A stretch of DNA of 64,000 nt from Bacillus sp. Marseille-P3661 (lineage in GTDB: Bacteria; Bacillota; Bacilli; Bacillales; Bacillaceae_J): NCBI RefSeq assembly GCF_900240995.1, contig NZ_LT965958.1, positions 96,758-160,757 on the forward strand, written 5' to 3'. Positions 8,244 to 16,930 of this stretch are shown here, in pieces (position 1 is the first letter of the stretch; every line of letters starts with the position of its first letter). Both the position numbers and the translations under genes were made by a program. The notes beneath the pieces are model-generated. The model worked only from the letters and a program-made list of their open reading frames with translations, was not told the origin of the DNA and searched no databases.

Positions 8244-10253
8244 GTGGCGCTAGTGCGAAATAGGGGATTTAAAGCTGCCCTTTTCATAAGCTTAGCATTT
8301 TTATTAAGCTTTCAACTATTGATAGTTCAAACGGTTTCTGCAAATGTAGAGGAAGTAGAAACCGAACACCTACAAATAAGCAAAACCGAGCCTGGTGATA
8401 GCAAAGATTCAGCAGATGGCGGCGGTGGAGACATACCATGGTATGAAAAAGTATTAAATGGAATCAAAGATTTTGGAGAGCAAGCATTAAATAAAATAGA
8501 AGAGTTTGGTGAAACCCTTAAAGAAGGCTGGGGAGACTTTAAAGATTGGCTTGCAGATACATGGGTTGCCGATGCATGGGAATGGCTCAAGGATAATGAA
8601 TGGGTTCAAACCATTATTGCCGGTGTCGTCGCAACAGTCGTGATTGTCGGCGGTATCGTCATCGTTGTTGGAACGTTCCCAGCTTGGGGCACAGTGGCGA
8701 TTATAGGCGGTTTTGCTGTTGGTGCTGGATTTTTATACCAATGGCTTGCAGGAGACGACTATAGTTTTTGGGGAGCCTTAGGCAGTTCATTAGTTGGTGG
8801 CCTTTTAGGATATGCTGGTGTAGCCACTGGTGCTTTTGCTTGGTTAAGAGGTACAGCAGCTCCTGCGGCTTGGAATTGGATAAAAGGAACAGCGGCACCA
8901 TGGGTAGCTCGACAAGCAAGAGCAGGTTGGAATTGGCTAAAAGGAACAGCATGGCCTTGGCTTAGAGGTAAAGGAGTTGCCGCTAAAAATTGGCTTACAA
9001 GAACGGCATGGCCGTGGTTAAGGACGAAAGGAACAACTTTTTGGAGAAATCTTACAGCACCATATGCAGTTCAAAATGTATTGTCCGTTATGCTGAGAGG
9101 TGCTGGTATTGGTTCTGCTGCAGGGATAGTTTCGAATTTGATGTTAGTTTTATTAGGCGAAGCAACATTTTCTTTTAAAGATTTGTTGATTGATGGTTTA
9201 TTAGGCGGACTTACAGGTGGTCTTTTAGCACCTATCTTCCTCCCAGGGGTTGCCTTAAGTGGTACTTTGCTAACGGGTATTGGTATTTGGGGCGGAATAG
9301 AGAATTGGCTTTCAGGTGGTCTCAAAGAAGGTGACTGGCTAAGTCTTGAAAACTTTATTATTGGCGGTGCGATCGCAGTTGGTTCTTCAAAATTGCTAAG
9401 TCCATTCATTAATAGATTTGTTCCGGATGATATTACTTCCGATTCAATTGGTAAAGTTATTGAAGAAACTTTAAAAGGACGTATAGGCGATGGGTTAGAT
9501 TCATTGCGTAATCCCGGTGAGAATCCTACTAATAACTCTGGGTCTAGTGGAGGCGAGTCAAAACCTGAAGGAACACAAGGAAGTGGAAATGAGTCACAAC
9601 CACAGCCTGAAGTAAATCCAGGCAGCGGAGCTGAGCCACAATGGCAGCGAGAGGTGAATCAAGGAAGTGAAACGGAGCTACAGCCTGAAGTAAATCATGG
9701 CAGCGGAGCAGAGCCGCAGCCAGAGGTAAACCAAGGAAGTGGAACGGAGCCACAGCCAAAAGTAAATCATGGCAGCGGTACAGAGCCGCAGCCTGAAGTA
9801 GACCAAGGAAGTGTAGCGGAGCCACAACCAGAGGTGAATCAAGGAAGTGAAACGGATCCACAGCCAAAAGTAAATCATGGCAGTGGTACAGAGCCGCAGC
9901 CTGAAGTAGACCAAGGAAGTGTAGCGGAGCCACAACCAGAGGTGAATCAAGGAAGTGAAACGGAGCCACAGCCAGAAGTAAATCATGGCAGCGGAGCAGA
10001 GCCGCAGCCTGAAGTAGACCAAGGAAGTGTAGCGGAGCCACAACCAGAGGTGAATCAAGGAAGTGAAACGGAGCCACAGCCTGAAGTAAATCAAGGCAAC
10101 GGTGCAGAGTCTATGCCAGATATGAATCCAGACTCTAATACAGAACCGCAGTCACATATAAATCCTAAGCCTGAAACTGGAACAGGAAATCAACCAAGAG
10201 CTACACAAATGCCTAGCGGCGCAGCAATAAAACCAATTCCATTCAATAATTAG
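8244..10253 (+). CDS. large exported protein with Trp-rich hydrophobic core and Pro/Gln/Glu repeat tail
   Basis: About 669 residues from GTG 8244, preferred because AAGGAAGGTG sits 6 bases upstream; an in-frame ATG at 8223 overlaps that site. An N-terminal signal peptide or anchor (GFKAALFISLAFLLSF) is followed by an acidic region, a Gly-rich hydrophobic stretch (VQTIIAGVVATVVIVGG), imperfect Trp repeats of the form WNWLKGTAxPWLR, more hydrophobic helices, then from about residue 425 a tail of roughly fifteen 12-residue repeats (PQPEVNQGSGTE and variants). The tail resembles wall-spanning or extended linkers. It is last but one in the Tad operon (27 bases after the TadG-like gene), suggesting an envelope partner of the pilus. 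I do not recognise a family. Confidence 0.7.
   Translation: MALVRNRGFKAALFISLAFLLSFQLLIVQTVSANVEEVETEHLQISKTEPGDSKDSADGGGGDIPWYEKVLNGIKDFGEQALNKIEEFGETLKEGWGDFKDWLADTWVADAWEWLKDNEWVQTIIAGVVATVVIVGGIVIVVGTFPAWGTVAIIGGFAVGAGFLYQWLAGDDYSFWGALGSSLVGGLLGYAGVATGAFAWLRGTAAPAAWNWIKGTAAPWVARQARAGWNWLKGTAWPWLRGKGVAAKNWLTRTAWPWLRTKGTTFWRNLTAPYAVQNVLSVMLRGAGIGSAAGIVSNLMLVLLGEATFSFKDLLIDGLLGGLTGGLLAPIFLPGVALSGTLLTGIGIWGGIENWLSGGLKEGDWLSLENFIIGGAIAVGSSKLLSPFINRFVPDDITSDSIGKVIEETLKGRIGDGLDSLRNPGENPTNNSGSSGGESKPEGTQGSGNESQPQPEVNPGSGAEPQWQREVNQGSETELQPEVNHGSGAEPQPEVNQGSGTEPQPKVNHGSGTEPQPEVDQGSVAEPQPEVNQGSETDPQPKVNHGSGTEPQPEVDQGSVAEPQPEVNQGSETEPQPEVNHGSGAEPQPEVDQGSVAEPQPEVNQGSETEPQPEVNQGNGAESMPDMNPDSNTEPQSHINPKPETGTGNQPRATQMPSGAAIKPIPFNN
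9580..10120 (+). repeat. 36-bp coding tandem repeats (EPQPEVN tail)
   Basis: In-frame repeats of about 36 bp encode the 12-residue unit PQPEVNQGSGTE and variants inside the large exported protein. Neighbouring units are often near identical, with higher-order duplications (for example the block encoding DQGSVAEPQPEVNQGSET occurs three times), pointing to recent slippage or unequal exchange. Copy number is likely variable between strains. Confidence 0.85.
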
Positions 10254-10277
10254 TGATGGTCAGAGGGGAGGATTGCT

Positions 10278-10571
10278 TTGAAAAAGAGTTTGTTTACTAA
10301 ACTTGTTTATTCCTATTTTATACTAGTGATCATCGCATTTGCTATATACGGGTTCAATGTGGCGGATGCTAATTGGGAAGTAAATGTACAGGAGGAAAAA
10401 CCTACCTTAATATTATTCACTGTTTTATTTGGCATTGCGCTCGTGTTATTATCCATCGATGGCGCTGGTGTTCGAGATAAAGGTACAAAAATTAAAAGAA
10501 GTACGATATACGCAGGTCTTTCAATCGCAGTATTCTTTTTAATATGGAGATTATTAATGGGGATATTTTAA
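10278..10571 (+). CDS. small membrane protein, three predicted helices
   Basis: 97 residues from TTG 10278 behind a strong GGGGAGG site. Hydrophobic segments lie at about residues 8-25, 44-62 and 76-95, and the segment after the second is basic (DKGTKIKRSTIY). It follows the large exported protein by 24 bases and is probably the last gene of the Tad operon. No family recognised. Confidence 0.65.
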   Translation: MKKSLFTKLVYSYFILVIIAFAIYGFNVADANWEVNVQEEKPTLILFTVLFGIALVLLSIDGAGVRDKGTKIKRSTIYAGLSIAVFFLIWRLLMGIF

Positions 10572-10741
10572 AGATATTTTAGTTTTGGCTTTTTAGTGTA
10601 GGATTTGAGAGGGGAATATACGGGTTAATTGTTATCTTTTTGGTAGGGGCATACTAGCTTCTACCATTTCGTTTTTTTAGCCCAATATATAAAAGTTTAT
10701 ATAATTAATGTTTCCGTTTATTCAAATCTTTGTTTTTATTG

Positions 10742-10747
10742 TATAAT
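10742..10747 (+). promoter_or_regulatory. TATAAT -10 box of a likely promoter before the traB-family gene
   Basis: A consensus TATAAT lies 63 bases before the start codon at 10810 in otherwise non-coding AT-rich DNA. A -35 hexamer at the right distance (TATTCA) is poor, so only the -10 is claimed. Confidence 0.4.
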
Positions 10748-10809
10748 GAAGAGGTTACATAAAAAGGAACCGAACAGAGGCAGTTAACGCTATAAAAGGA
10801 AGGTAATGT

Positions 10810-11982
10810 ATGGCAGTTGAACACGAGAGCATAACTAGAATTGAATTAGACGGTAAGGAATACATATTAGTTGGTACTGCACACGTTTCAAAACAAAGTG
10901 CTGAATTAGTAAAAGAAGTTATCGAAAGTGAAAAACCAGATTCTGTTTGTATAGAATTAGATGAACAAAGATATAAATCCATCCAAGAAGGCAATAAGTG
11001 GAAGGATATGGACATATTTAAGGTTATTAAGGAAAAGAAAGCAACGTTATTGCTGATGAACCTAGCTATTTCATCTTTCCAGAACCGCATGGCCAAACAG
11101 TTTGGAATAAAAGCAGGTCAGGAAATGATTCAAGGAATTGAATCAGCAAAAGAAGTAGGGGCTGAACTAGTCCTAGCTGACCGAAATATTCAAATTACAT
11201 TTGCGCGGATTTGGAATGGCGTCGGATTTTTGGGAAAAGGTAAATTACTTACGCAAATTTTATTTAGTATTGTAAGTAATGAAAGCATATCAGAGGAAGA
11301 TCTTGAAAAGTTGAAATCTCAGGATATGCTCGATGCAATGCTGAACGAATTTACAGAGTCTTTTCCTAGATTAAAAACTCCGCTAATTGATGAAAGAGAC
11401 CAATATTTAGCGCAGAAAATTAGAGAGGCACCCGGTGAAAAAATTGTTGCGGTTCTTGGTGCGGCTCATGTTCCAGGTATTAAAGAAGAAATCAAAAAAG
11501 ATCATGATTTGAAGCTTTTAAATCAAGTACCACCTAAATCCAATGTTCCTAAAATTATCGGTTGGTCAATACCGGTGTTAATTCTTGCAATCATAGCATA
11601 TACGTTTTACGCAAATCCTTCTGCGGGGATGCAACAAACGCTAAGTTGGGTATTGTGGAATGGAGCTCTTTCTGCAATTGGGACCGCTATTGCTTTAGGT
11701 CATCCACTTGCGGTTTTAACAGCCTTTATAGCCGCACCCATTACATCCTTAAATCCATTGCTTGCTGCTGGATGGTTTGCCGGATTTGTACAAGCTTATA
11801 TACGCCGACCAAGTGTACGTGATTTTGAAAATCTTTCAGAAGATGTATTCAGTGTAAAAGGGTTTTGGAATAATAAAGTTACACGTATTTTACTAATCGT
11901 AGTATTGGCGAATGTAGGGAGTTCTTTAGGGACATTTATTGCAGGTGCGGACATCATTCGTGTGTTTTTTGAGAATTTTTAG
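10810..11982 (+). CDS. TraB/PrgY family protein
   Basis: 390 residues. The N-terminal ~230 residues match the TraB/GumN fold: 'ILVGTAHVSKQS' near residue 20, 'CIELDEQRY' near residue 49 and 'VLGAAHVPGI' near residue 220, the conserved GxxH and ELD motifs. The C-terminal ~150 residues contain several membrane helices (IPVLILAIIAY, GTAIALGHPLAVLTAF and others). PrgY of enterococci blocks export or activity of a peptide pheromone, and related proteins resemble erythromycin esterase/Tiki-type metalloproteases. Which substrate applies here is unknown. AAGGAAGG precedes the ATG. Monocistronic by context. Confidence 0.85.
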   Translation: MAVEHESITRIELDGKEYILVGTAHVSKQSAELVKEVIESEKPDSVCIELDEQRYKSIQEGNKWKDMDIFKVIKEKKATLLLMNLAISSFQNRMAKQFGIKAGQEMIQGIESAKEVGAELVLADRNIQITFARIWNGVGFLGKGKLLTQILFSIVSNESISEEDLEKLKSQDMLDAMLNEFTESFPRLKTPLIDERDQYLAQKIREAPGEKIVAVLGAAHVPGIKEEIKKDHDLKLLNQVPPKSNVPKIIGWSIPVLILAIIAYTFYANPSAGMQQTLSWVLWNGALSAIGTAIALGHPLAVLTAFIAAPITSLNPLLAAGWFAGFVQAYIRRPSVRDFENLSEDVFSVKGFWNNKVTRILLIVVLANVGSSLGTFIAGADIIRVFFENF

Positions 11983-12130
11983 TTCGTAAATTTTATGATA
12001 AAATATAGGTTAAACTAAAATAGCACTCTAATGGCAAAGCTAATACAAGCTAAGTCATTGAGTGCTATTTCATTTAATGCGTTTATGATAATGAGTATGT
12101 ATTACTTATTAATTAATGGAGAAGATTTTG

Positions 12131-12778
12131 ATGAAAAACATGCATCTCTTACTTGTTCCTACAATTATGATTTATGTAGGACTACAGCTTTTAAGTAATA
12201 TTTTTATTACCTTTCTATTGTTTTACTGTTGGTTGTTGATTGTTCCTTTGCTCGAAAAAAAGAAAACAAAGTTTATTCTTTTGGGATCGATCAGGGGTGA
12301 TTCAAAAAATATATTTTCAGTTGGAATTTTAAGTGGCTTACTATCTTTAAGCTTTGTGTTTGGCGGCTTACTGTTGCTTCATCCCTCTATTATTGACGTA
12401 GATCATATCCAATCTATATTAGACGAATGGGGGTTTACTGGTAGGGCTGTTATTGGATTAATTATTATTTTACTTGTCGTGAATCCTATTCTCGAAGAGG
12501 TTTACTGGCGTAGTTTTATGTACCAAAAACTAAAAGCAGGAATGAAAGCAATTTATGCCAATTTAATTACTTCGTTTTTTTATACACTGTATCATTTATT
12601 AATTGTAATTCCAATATTTCAAATGCCGCTTAGGGCAATAGCAGTTATATCTGTATTTTTAGCAGGGATTTTTTGGGGTTATTTACGTGAAAAAACAAAT
12701 TCTATCATTGGATCAATCATAAGCCATTTATTAGCCGATTTAGGGATTATCTGTGCATATTGGTTTATTATTAGGTAA
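12131..12778 (+). CDS. CPBP family intramembrane metalloprotease
   Basis: 215 residues from ATG 12131, chosen because GGAGAAG lies 6 bases ahead; the in-frame ATG at 12116 overlaps that site. A polytopic membrane protein with the CPBP (Abi/Rce1-like) motifs: 'LEEVYWRSF' (EExxxR) near residue 125, 'FFYTLYHLL' with the second-motif His, and 'SIISHLLADLG' near the end. These are the presumed glutamate and histidine zinc ligands. Family members process membrane or prenylated peptides, or take part in bacteriocin self-immunity; the substrate here is unknown. Confidence 0.8.
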   Translation: MKNMHLLLVPTIMIYVGLQLLSNIFITFLLFYCWLLIVPLLEKKKTKFILLGSIRGDSKNIFSVGILSGLLSLSFVFGGLLLLHPSIIDVDHIQSILDEWGFTGRAVIGLIIILLVVNPILEEVYWRSFMYQKLKAGMKAIYANLITSFFYTLYHLLIVIPIFQMPLRAIAVISVFLAGIFWGYLREKTNSIIGSIISHLLADLGIICAYWFIIR

Positions 12779-12901
12779 AATATTTTCTTTTAAAAACTTC
12801 TTTATACATAAACTCATGCTATTTGTTAAAAATAGGTAACTGAAGTAATTAAAACATTTTAATAGAAAATTACTTCCAATAGAGAGGGTTGTTTTAGACC
12901 G

Positions 12902-13318
12902 ATGTTATCATTTCGTGGTGATGCTCATAAAGTGTATCTTCAATTAAGAAAGAAAGCAAGCAGTTCCGAATCTTTCTTACAGATTAAGGATTTAGATGAA
13001 ATCGATGAAATAGTAAATTTTTATCGATCTTTAGATCGTCAAACATTGAAAAAAGTTTATTATCGGATGATAAAAGAAAAAAATGGTTCAGGAATTATTC
13101 CCATCTTTGTAACAGCGATACCGTGGTTTTTATTTCTGTTTTCAAAGCAATTACAAGAGATTTTATTTCAAGATGGAAGTTTTCTTTGGGCAATATTTGG
13201 CTTTATCTACTTTTTTGCTCTTACTACAAGCGTAGTTTTGCATTTTCGCGAAAAAGCATGGGCCGCTTTTCATATTGAAATTATCCAAGATATAATAGCT
13301 GAGGAAAACACCGTATAG
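12902..13318 (+). CDS. hypothetical membrane protein, end overlaps repeat array
   Basis: 138 residues, start ATG 12902 with a GAGAGGG site about 14 bases upstream. The N-terminal 65 residues are soluble and charged; two hydrophobic helices follow at about 66-82 and 92-112, then a cytoplasmic tail. The last codons (AEENTV and the stop) fall in a degenerate first copy of the repeat array that follows: the bases around 13298-13340 align with later array copies. The C-terminus may therefore have been shaped by the array. No family recognised. Confidence 0.6.
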   Translation: MLSFRGDAHKVYLQLRKKASSSESFLQIKDLDEIDEIVNFYRSLDRQTLKKVYYRMIKEKNGSGIIPIFVTAIPWFLFLFSKQLQEILFQDGSFLWAIFGFIYFFALTTSVVLHFREKAWAAFHIEIIQDIIAEENTV

Positions 13319-13912
13319 CCCCGTAATTTGTGAGAATAAGGAACTGAATGTCCGGCGAAAACAGTATGCGGACATATGGTTCGTTATTTATCCGAAAAAG
13401 GCTGTTTCACAGAGTAATGCGGACATTGAGTACGCTATTTTATCTAAACAAGGTCACCAGATGCTGAAAAGAACTAAGGTATTCAATGTCCGGAAAACTC
13501 CGCAAAGCCCCGTAATTTGTGAGAATAAGGAACTGAATGTCCGGCAAAAACAGAATGCGGACATGTAGTACGCTATTGTATCCAAACAAGGTGACCAGAT
13601 GCTGAAAAGAACTAAATAAGGTATTCAATGTCCGGGAAACTCCGCAAAGCCCTGTTTTTTGTGAGTATAAGGAACTGAATGTCCGGCAAAAACAGTATGT
13701 GGACATATGGTTCGTTATTTACCCAAAAAAGGCTGTTTCACAGAGTAATGCGGACATGGAGTACGCTATTTTATCTAAACAAGGTCACCAGATGCTGAAA
13801 AGAACTAAATAAGGTATTCAATGTCCGGAAAACTCCGCAAAGCCCTGTTTTTTGTGAGTATAAGGAATTGAATGTCCGGCAAAAACAGAATGCGGACAAA
13901 TGGTGCGTTACC
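13298..13912 (+). repeat. repeat array, family B, 51-bp modules with inverted arms
   Basis: Arms ATGTCCG and CGGACAT recur through the block. TGTCCGG occurs at 13349, 13487, 13538, 13629, 13680, 13822 and 13873; GCGGACA (once GTGGACA) at 13368, 13419, 13557, 13699, 13750 and 13892. The module intervals 13487-13538, 13629-13680, 13822-13873, 13368-13419 and 13699-13750 are all exactly 51 bp. Larger units of about 190 bp repeat three times, the middle one lacking one 51-bp module. Complete hairpins (7-bp arms, 14-base loop) occur at 13348, 13537, 13679 and 13872 (the last with a one-base shorter right arm). No coding frame crosses the block. Confidence 0.9.
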
Positions 13913-14119
13913 ATTCCCGAAAAAGGCTGTTCCATAAAGTATGGTTAAAATTTGTAATTTGTAATTAATAACAAACAAAACGATAGACACTGCTAGTATT
14001 TCCTAATAAACTTCTGCAGAAACAAGCATATTTTTCAAAGTATGACATTAAAATACCTTCGTAATTTTCATTCTCGCTGCACAACCTATAGTTAAGCTTG
14101 TCAATAGGGGGAATGAAAA

Positions 14120-14260
14120 TTGGATGAGCATTGTTTTTACTGCAACAACACAATTGAAGAACTATATTATCATGGTCTTTTTAAAGAAGAAAATGATTAT
14201 GTAGATAAGCCGCTTTGTCCTGATTGTTACAGAGAATGGCTTATAGGGATAAAAGGTTAA
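14120..14260 (+). CDS. 46-residue CxxC-CxxC zinc-ribbon-like microprotein
   Basis: A TTG start at 14120 follows AGGGGG at 8 bases. The product begins MDEHCFYCNN and contains C5xxC8 and C33xxC36 separated by 24 residues, the spacing of a small treble-clef or zinc-ribbon fold, with no signal peptide. Its function is unknown; such proteins in Bacillales are often stand-alone adaptors. It is isolated between repeat array B and the HesB-like gene. Confidence 0.7.
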   Translation: MDEHCFYCNNTIEELYYHGLFKEENDYVDKPLCPDCYREWLIGIKG

Positions 14261-14439
14261 TTTTTGTAATAATTGGAAAAGAAGCAAATCGCCTTCTTTT
14301 CCATATTTTGTAGCAAAATAGATACATAATAGTGGACAAGTTTATGTAAGTGGCGTATATATTAAATTATCTAGCCTATGTTAATTGGGTAAAATAGGTA
14401 TGTAAATAAATACATAGAAGAATCATGGAGGAACAGACT

Positions 14440-14748
14440 ATGAAATGCAAGATTAATCGAAATGCAGAAAAAAAGTTAACAGAAATGCTGAACAGTCCTG
14501 GAGGAGAAGGTAAAAAGGTTCGAGTTTTCATTACATATATGCATGGCGATCACGCGCATTATGATGTGAAATTGGACACGCCGACAGAGCATGATGAAAT
14601 TGTTCAAACAGACAAGGGAATTGAGGTACTATTAGACAAACGTGAAGAATTTTTAGATGGAGTTTGGATCAAATACTTTTATGTTCCACAAGAAGGTTTT
14701 GAAATTACGAATCCTTCTAAAGAACCGCAAGGCCATCACCATCATTAA
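14440..14748 (+). CDS. HesB/IscA-like protein
   Basis: 102 residues from ATG 14440, preferred because GGAGGAA lies 6 bases upstream; an in-frame ATG at 14425 overlaps the site. The pattern 'KINRNAEKKLTEMLNSPGGEGKKVRVFI' and the later beta-rich part with 'DGVWIKYFYVPQEGFEI' resemble the HesB/YadR/YfhF branch of the A-type iron-sulfur carrier fold. The three cysteines of true IscA proteins are absent (only Cys3), so an Fe-S scaffold role is doubtful. The C-terminus ends in four natural histidines, a possible metal-binding tail. A terminator follows at 14771. Confidence 0.6.
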   Translation: MKCKINRNAEKKLTEMLNSPGGEGKKVRVFITYMHGDHAHYDVKLDTPTEHDEIVQTDKGIEVLLDKREEFLDGVWIKYFYVPQEGFEITNPSKEPQGHHHH

Positions 14749-14770
14749 AAGCTAATACATATTTTCAATT

Positions 14771-14798
14771 AATCCTCTTTTACCTAGAGGATTTTTTT
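14771..14798 (+). terminator. intrinsic terminator after the HesB-like gene
   Basis: ATCCTC and GAGGAT arms around a 9-base loop are followed directly by a run of seven T, 23 bases after the stop codon. Confidence 0.85.
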
Positions 14799-14907
14799 GC
14801 GTCTTTATCTAAACAAACATACAGAAACAACCAATGCGCGTATGGGAAAAATGACACTCTTTACCGATAGGTTCGTGTGGTAAAATATGGTGTAAAGGAG
14901 TGATGTT

Positions 14908-15444
14908 TTGAAAACTAGAAATATTGTATCAAATATTTTGTTTTATATTGGTGTTGCCGAGATGATTGTAGGTATTATTCTTGGTTTTTTATTTGCAAGA
15001 CCTGAATCTGATTATCCTGGTACGTTTATTCCTTCTATATTTTTCTCATGGGCTTTGGTGGGCTTTTTAATTGGAATGTTATTTATAGGTTTTTCAGAGG
15101 TTATTAAACTATTAGATAATATTAATAATAAATTAAACGGTGGAATCAACTTTGAGCATAATCATAAAAAAGTAGGTCAAAATGGATCAATGTTAAAGGA
15201 TGAACAGACAACAACGCAATGGACATTAAGTGATGCCGATATGGAAAAAATCATTAAAGAGTATAAAGGAAAAAAGGTAATTAAAGATATCATTCAAACT
15301 CCATACGAAGATTATTCAATTGTTACATTTGAGGGAATAGATGAGGTTGATATCGTCAACACATCGGGATTTCATGCTGTTTTATTGTCAGATAACGTAG
15401 AGCCATCTATGTATAGTTCAATTAGGGAGTGGTTTGTAAAATAA
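14908..15444 (+). CDS. membrane protein with cytoplasmic C-terminal domain
   Basis: 178 residues from TTG 14908, set by AAAGGAG at 7 bases. Two membrane helices (about residues 8-28 and 40-66) precede a ~110-residue soluble domain. The soluble part starts with a helix-forming linker (LLDNINNKLNGG) and contains 'TTTQWTLSDADMEKIIKEYKGK'. Not recognised as a known family. It is a single gene between the HesB-like terminator and the yhaO operon. Confidence 0.6.
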   Translation: MKTRNIVSNILFYIGVAEMIVGIILGFLFARPESDYPGTFIPSIFFSWALVGFLIGMLFIGFSEVIKLLDNINNKLNGGINFEHNHKKVGQNGSMLKDEQTTTQWTLSDADMEKIIKEYKGKKVIKDIIQTPYEDYSIVTFEGIDEVDIVNTSGFHAVLLSDNVEPSMYSSIREWFVK

Positions 15445-15484
15445 GCATTAAATAGCTGAATTCTTTGAGGAATATACAGCAAAT

Positions 15485-15504
15485 TTCGACAAGTGACAGG
15501 CACC
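15485..15504 (+). repeat. diverged half of the dispersed CGACAAGTGCC palindrome
   Basis: The sequence TTCGACAAGTGACAGGCACC resembles the left arm and centre of the perfect palindromes found at 20478, 26339 and 41221, but the right arm is lost. It lies between two genes with no T-run. Confidence 0.45.
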
Positions 15505-15658
15505 ATAGAATGATGGTAAGATAGTGTGTAGTGGGACATATGTTCTGTTTTAGTTTTTTCTAGTAAACATTGAAAGTTTGTGACAATTAGTTGAACTTAA
15601 AGGTTTTTTGATTATATAGATAGAAGTTGTAGAGTGAATTAGTTGGGAGGGGATGGGC

Positions 15659-16930
15659 TTGAACTTTTCTTTTATACATGCTGCAGATATACATTTAGAT
15701 AGTCCGCTAACAGGGCTTGAACAGTACGAGGGTGCACCGGTTGATAGAATTCGTAGTGCAACGAGGGATGCTTTTAAGAATTTAGTAGACTTAGCCATCG
15801 AGAAACGAGTTTCATTTATTATTATTGCTGGTGATTTATATGATGGTGATTGGAAAGATTACAATACTGGATTATTTTTTGTAAGTCAAATGGTTCGATT
15901 ACAAAAAGAAGGGATTAAGGTCTTTCTTATCCGTGGAAATCATGATGCTGCTAGTTTAATAACAAAAGAGTTGAAGTTACCTGATAATGTCGTTGAATTT
16001 TCTACAAAACAAGCTGAATCATATCTAATAGATGAATTAGGTGTGGCCATCCATGGGCAGGGATTTGCAACTCGTTCGGTTGAAGAAAATCTGGTGAAGA
16101 ACTATCCAACTCGAAAAGAAGGCTATCTCAATATTGGAATTTTACACACCAGTGCAACAGGACGTGAAGGTCATGAAACATATGCACCATGCTCGGTTGA
16201 TGATATGAAAGAAAAAGGCTATGACTATTGGGCATTGGGACATATCCATTTACGTGAAGTTCTCCATGAAAAGGATCCTGTGGTTATATTTCCAGGTAAT
16301 ATCCAGGGGCGTCATATTAAAGAAACTGGGGACAAAGGCTGCACCCTTGTAATCGTAGAAGATGGAGTCATTTCAGAGCTTGCGCATCTTTCTCTAGATG
16401 TATTGCGCTGGGAACTTTGTGAAATTGATGCGAGTGGAATCGAAAGCTTTGACGATTTACTAGAAGAGACTCGAAACGTTTTAGATCAAACATTGCAGCT
16501 TGCAGAAGGACGATTTTTAGCTGTACGATTTAAAATATATGGAGCAACGAAACTGCATCAAGAATTAATTGTGGCAAAAGATCATTTCGTTAATAACCTT
16601 AGAACAATCGCAATAGAGGTTGGTGCTGGGGATATTTGGGTTGAAAAAGTAAAAATTGAAACAAGCCGTTTTATTAATATCGACGAATTAAAAGCACAAC
16701 ATACACCTGTAGCCGTTATTTTAGATTATATTAAGACGGTTTCCGAAGATGATGTTACATTATCCGAGCTACTTTCCGAGTTTCAGGACATACAAACAGT
16801 CCTGCCATATGAGCTCCGCCAAGGAGAGGACGGATTAGACTTAAGCGATGTTGAATTTATTAAAATGCGTATCAATGAAGTCGAGGATTTAATTTTGTAT
16901 TATTTAACGAAAACGGAGGTGGAAGTGTAA
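15659..16930 (+). CDS. yhaO: SbcD-like DNA exonuclease YhaO (metallophosphoesterase)
   Basis: 423 residues from TTG 15659; GGGAGGGG is 6 bases ahead, whereas the in-frame ATG at 15653 abuts it, and the TTG gives the expected N-terminus 'NFSFIHAADIHLDSPL'. Calcineurin-like phosphoesterase motifs follow in order: DIH, 'IAGDLYDGDW', 'IRGNHDA', 'ILHTS' and 'GHIHLRE', which bind two metal ions. The C-terminal part is the capping region of Mre11/SbcD proteins. It pairs with the downstream ATPase: the stop codon shares one base with the next ATG. A role in DNA end processing or repair is inferred from the family. Confidence 0.92.
   Translation: MNFSFIHAADIHLDSPLTGLEQYEGAPVDRIRSATRDAFKNLVDLAIEKRVSFIIIAGDLYDGDWKDYNTGLFFVSQMVRLQKEGIKVFLIRGNHDAASLITKELKLPDNVVEFSTKQAESYLIDELGVAIHGQGFATRSVEENLVKNYPTRKEGYLNIGILHTSATGREGHETYAPCSVDDMKEKGYDYWALGHIHLREVLHEKDPVVIFPGNIQGRHIKETGDKGCTLVIVEDGVISELAHLSLDVLRWELCEIDASGIESFDDLLEETRNVLDQTLQLAEGRFLAVRFKIYGATKLHQELIVAKDHFVNNLRTIAIEVGAGDIWVEKVKIETSRFINIDELKAQHTPVAVILDYIKTVSEDDVTLSELLSEFQDIQTVLPYELRQGEDGLDLSDVEFIKMRINEVEDLILYYLTKTEVEV

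Noticed and set aside
9544-10094. Two antisense ORFs of 177 and 138 residues
   Set aside because: They are shadows of the in-frame 36-bp repeats of the large exported protein, which keep complementary frames free of stops.
13163-13990. Minus-strand ORFs of 60-90 residues in array B
   Set aside because: Their products are repeats of array modules, they lack ribosome sites and similar pieces recur in each copy.
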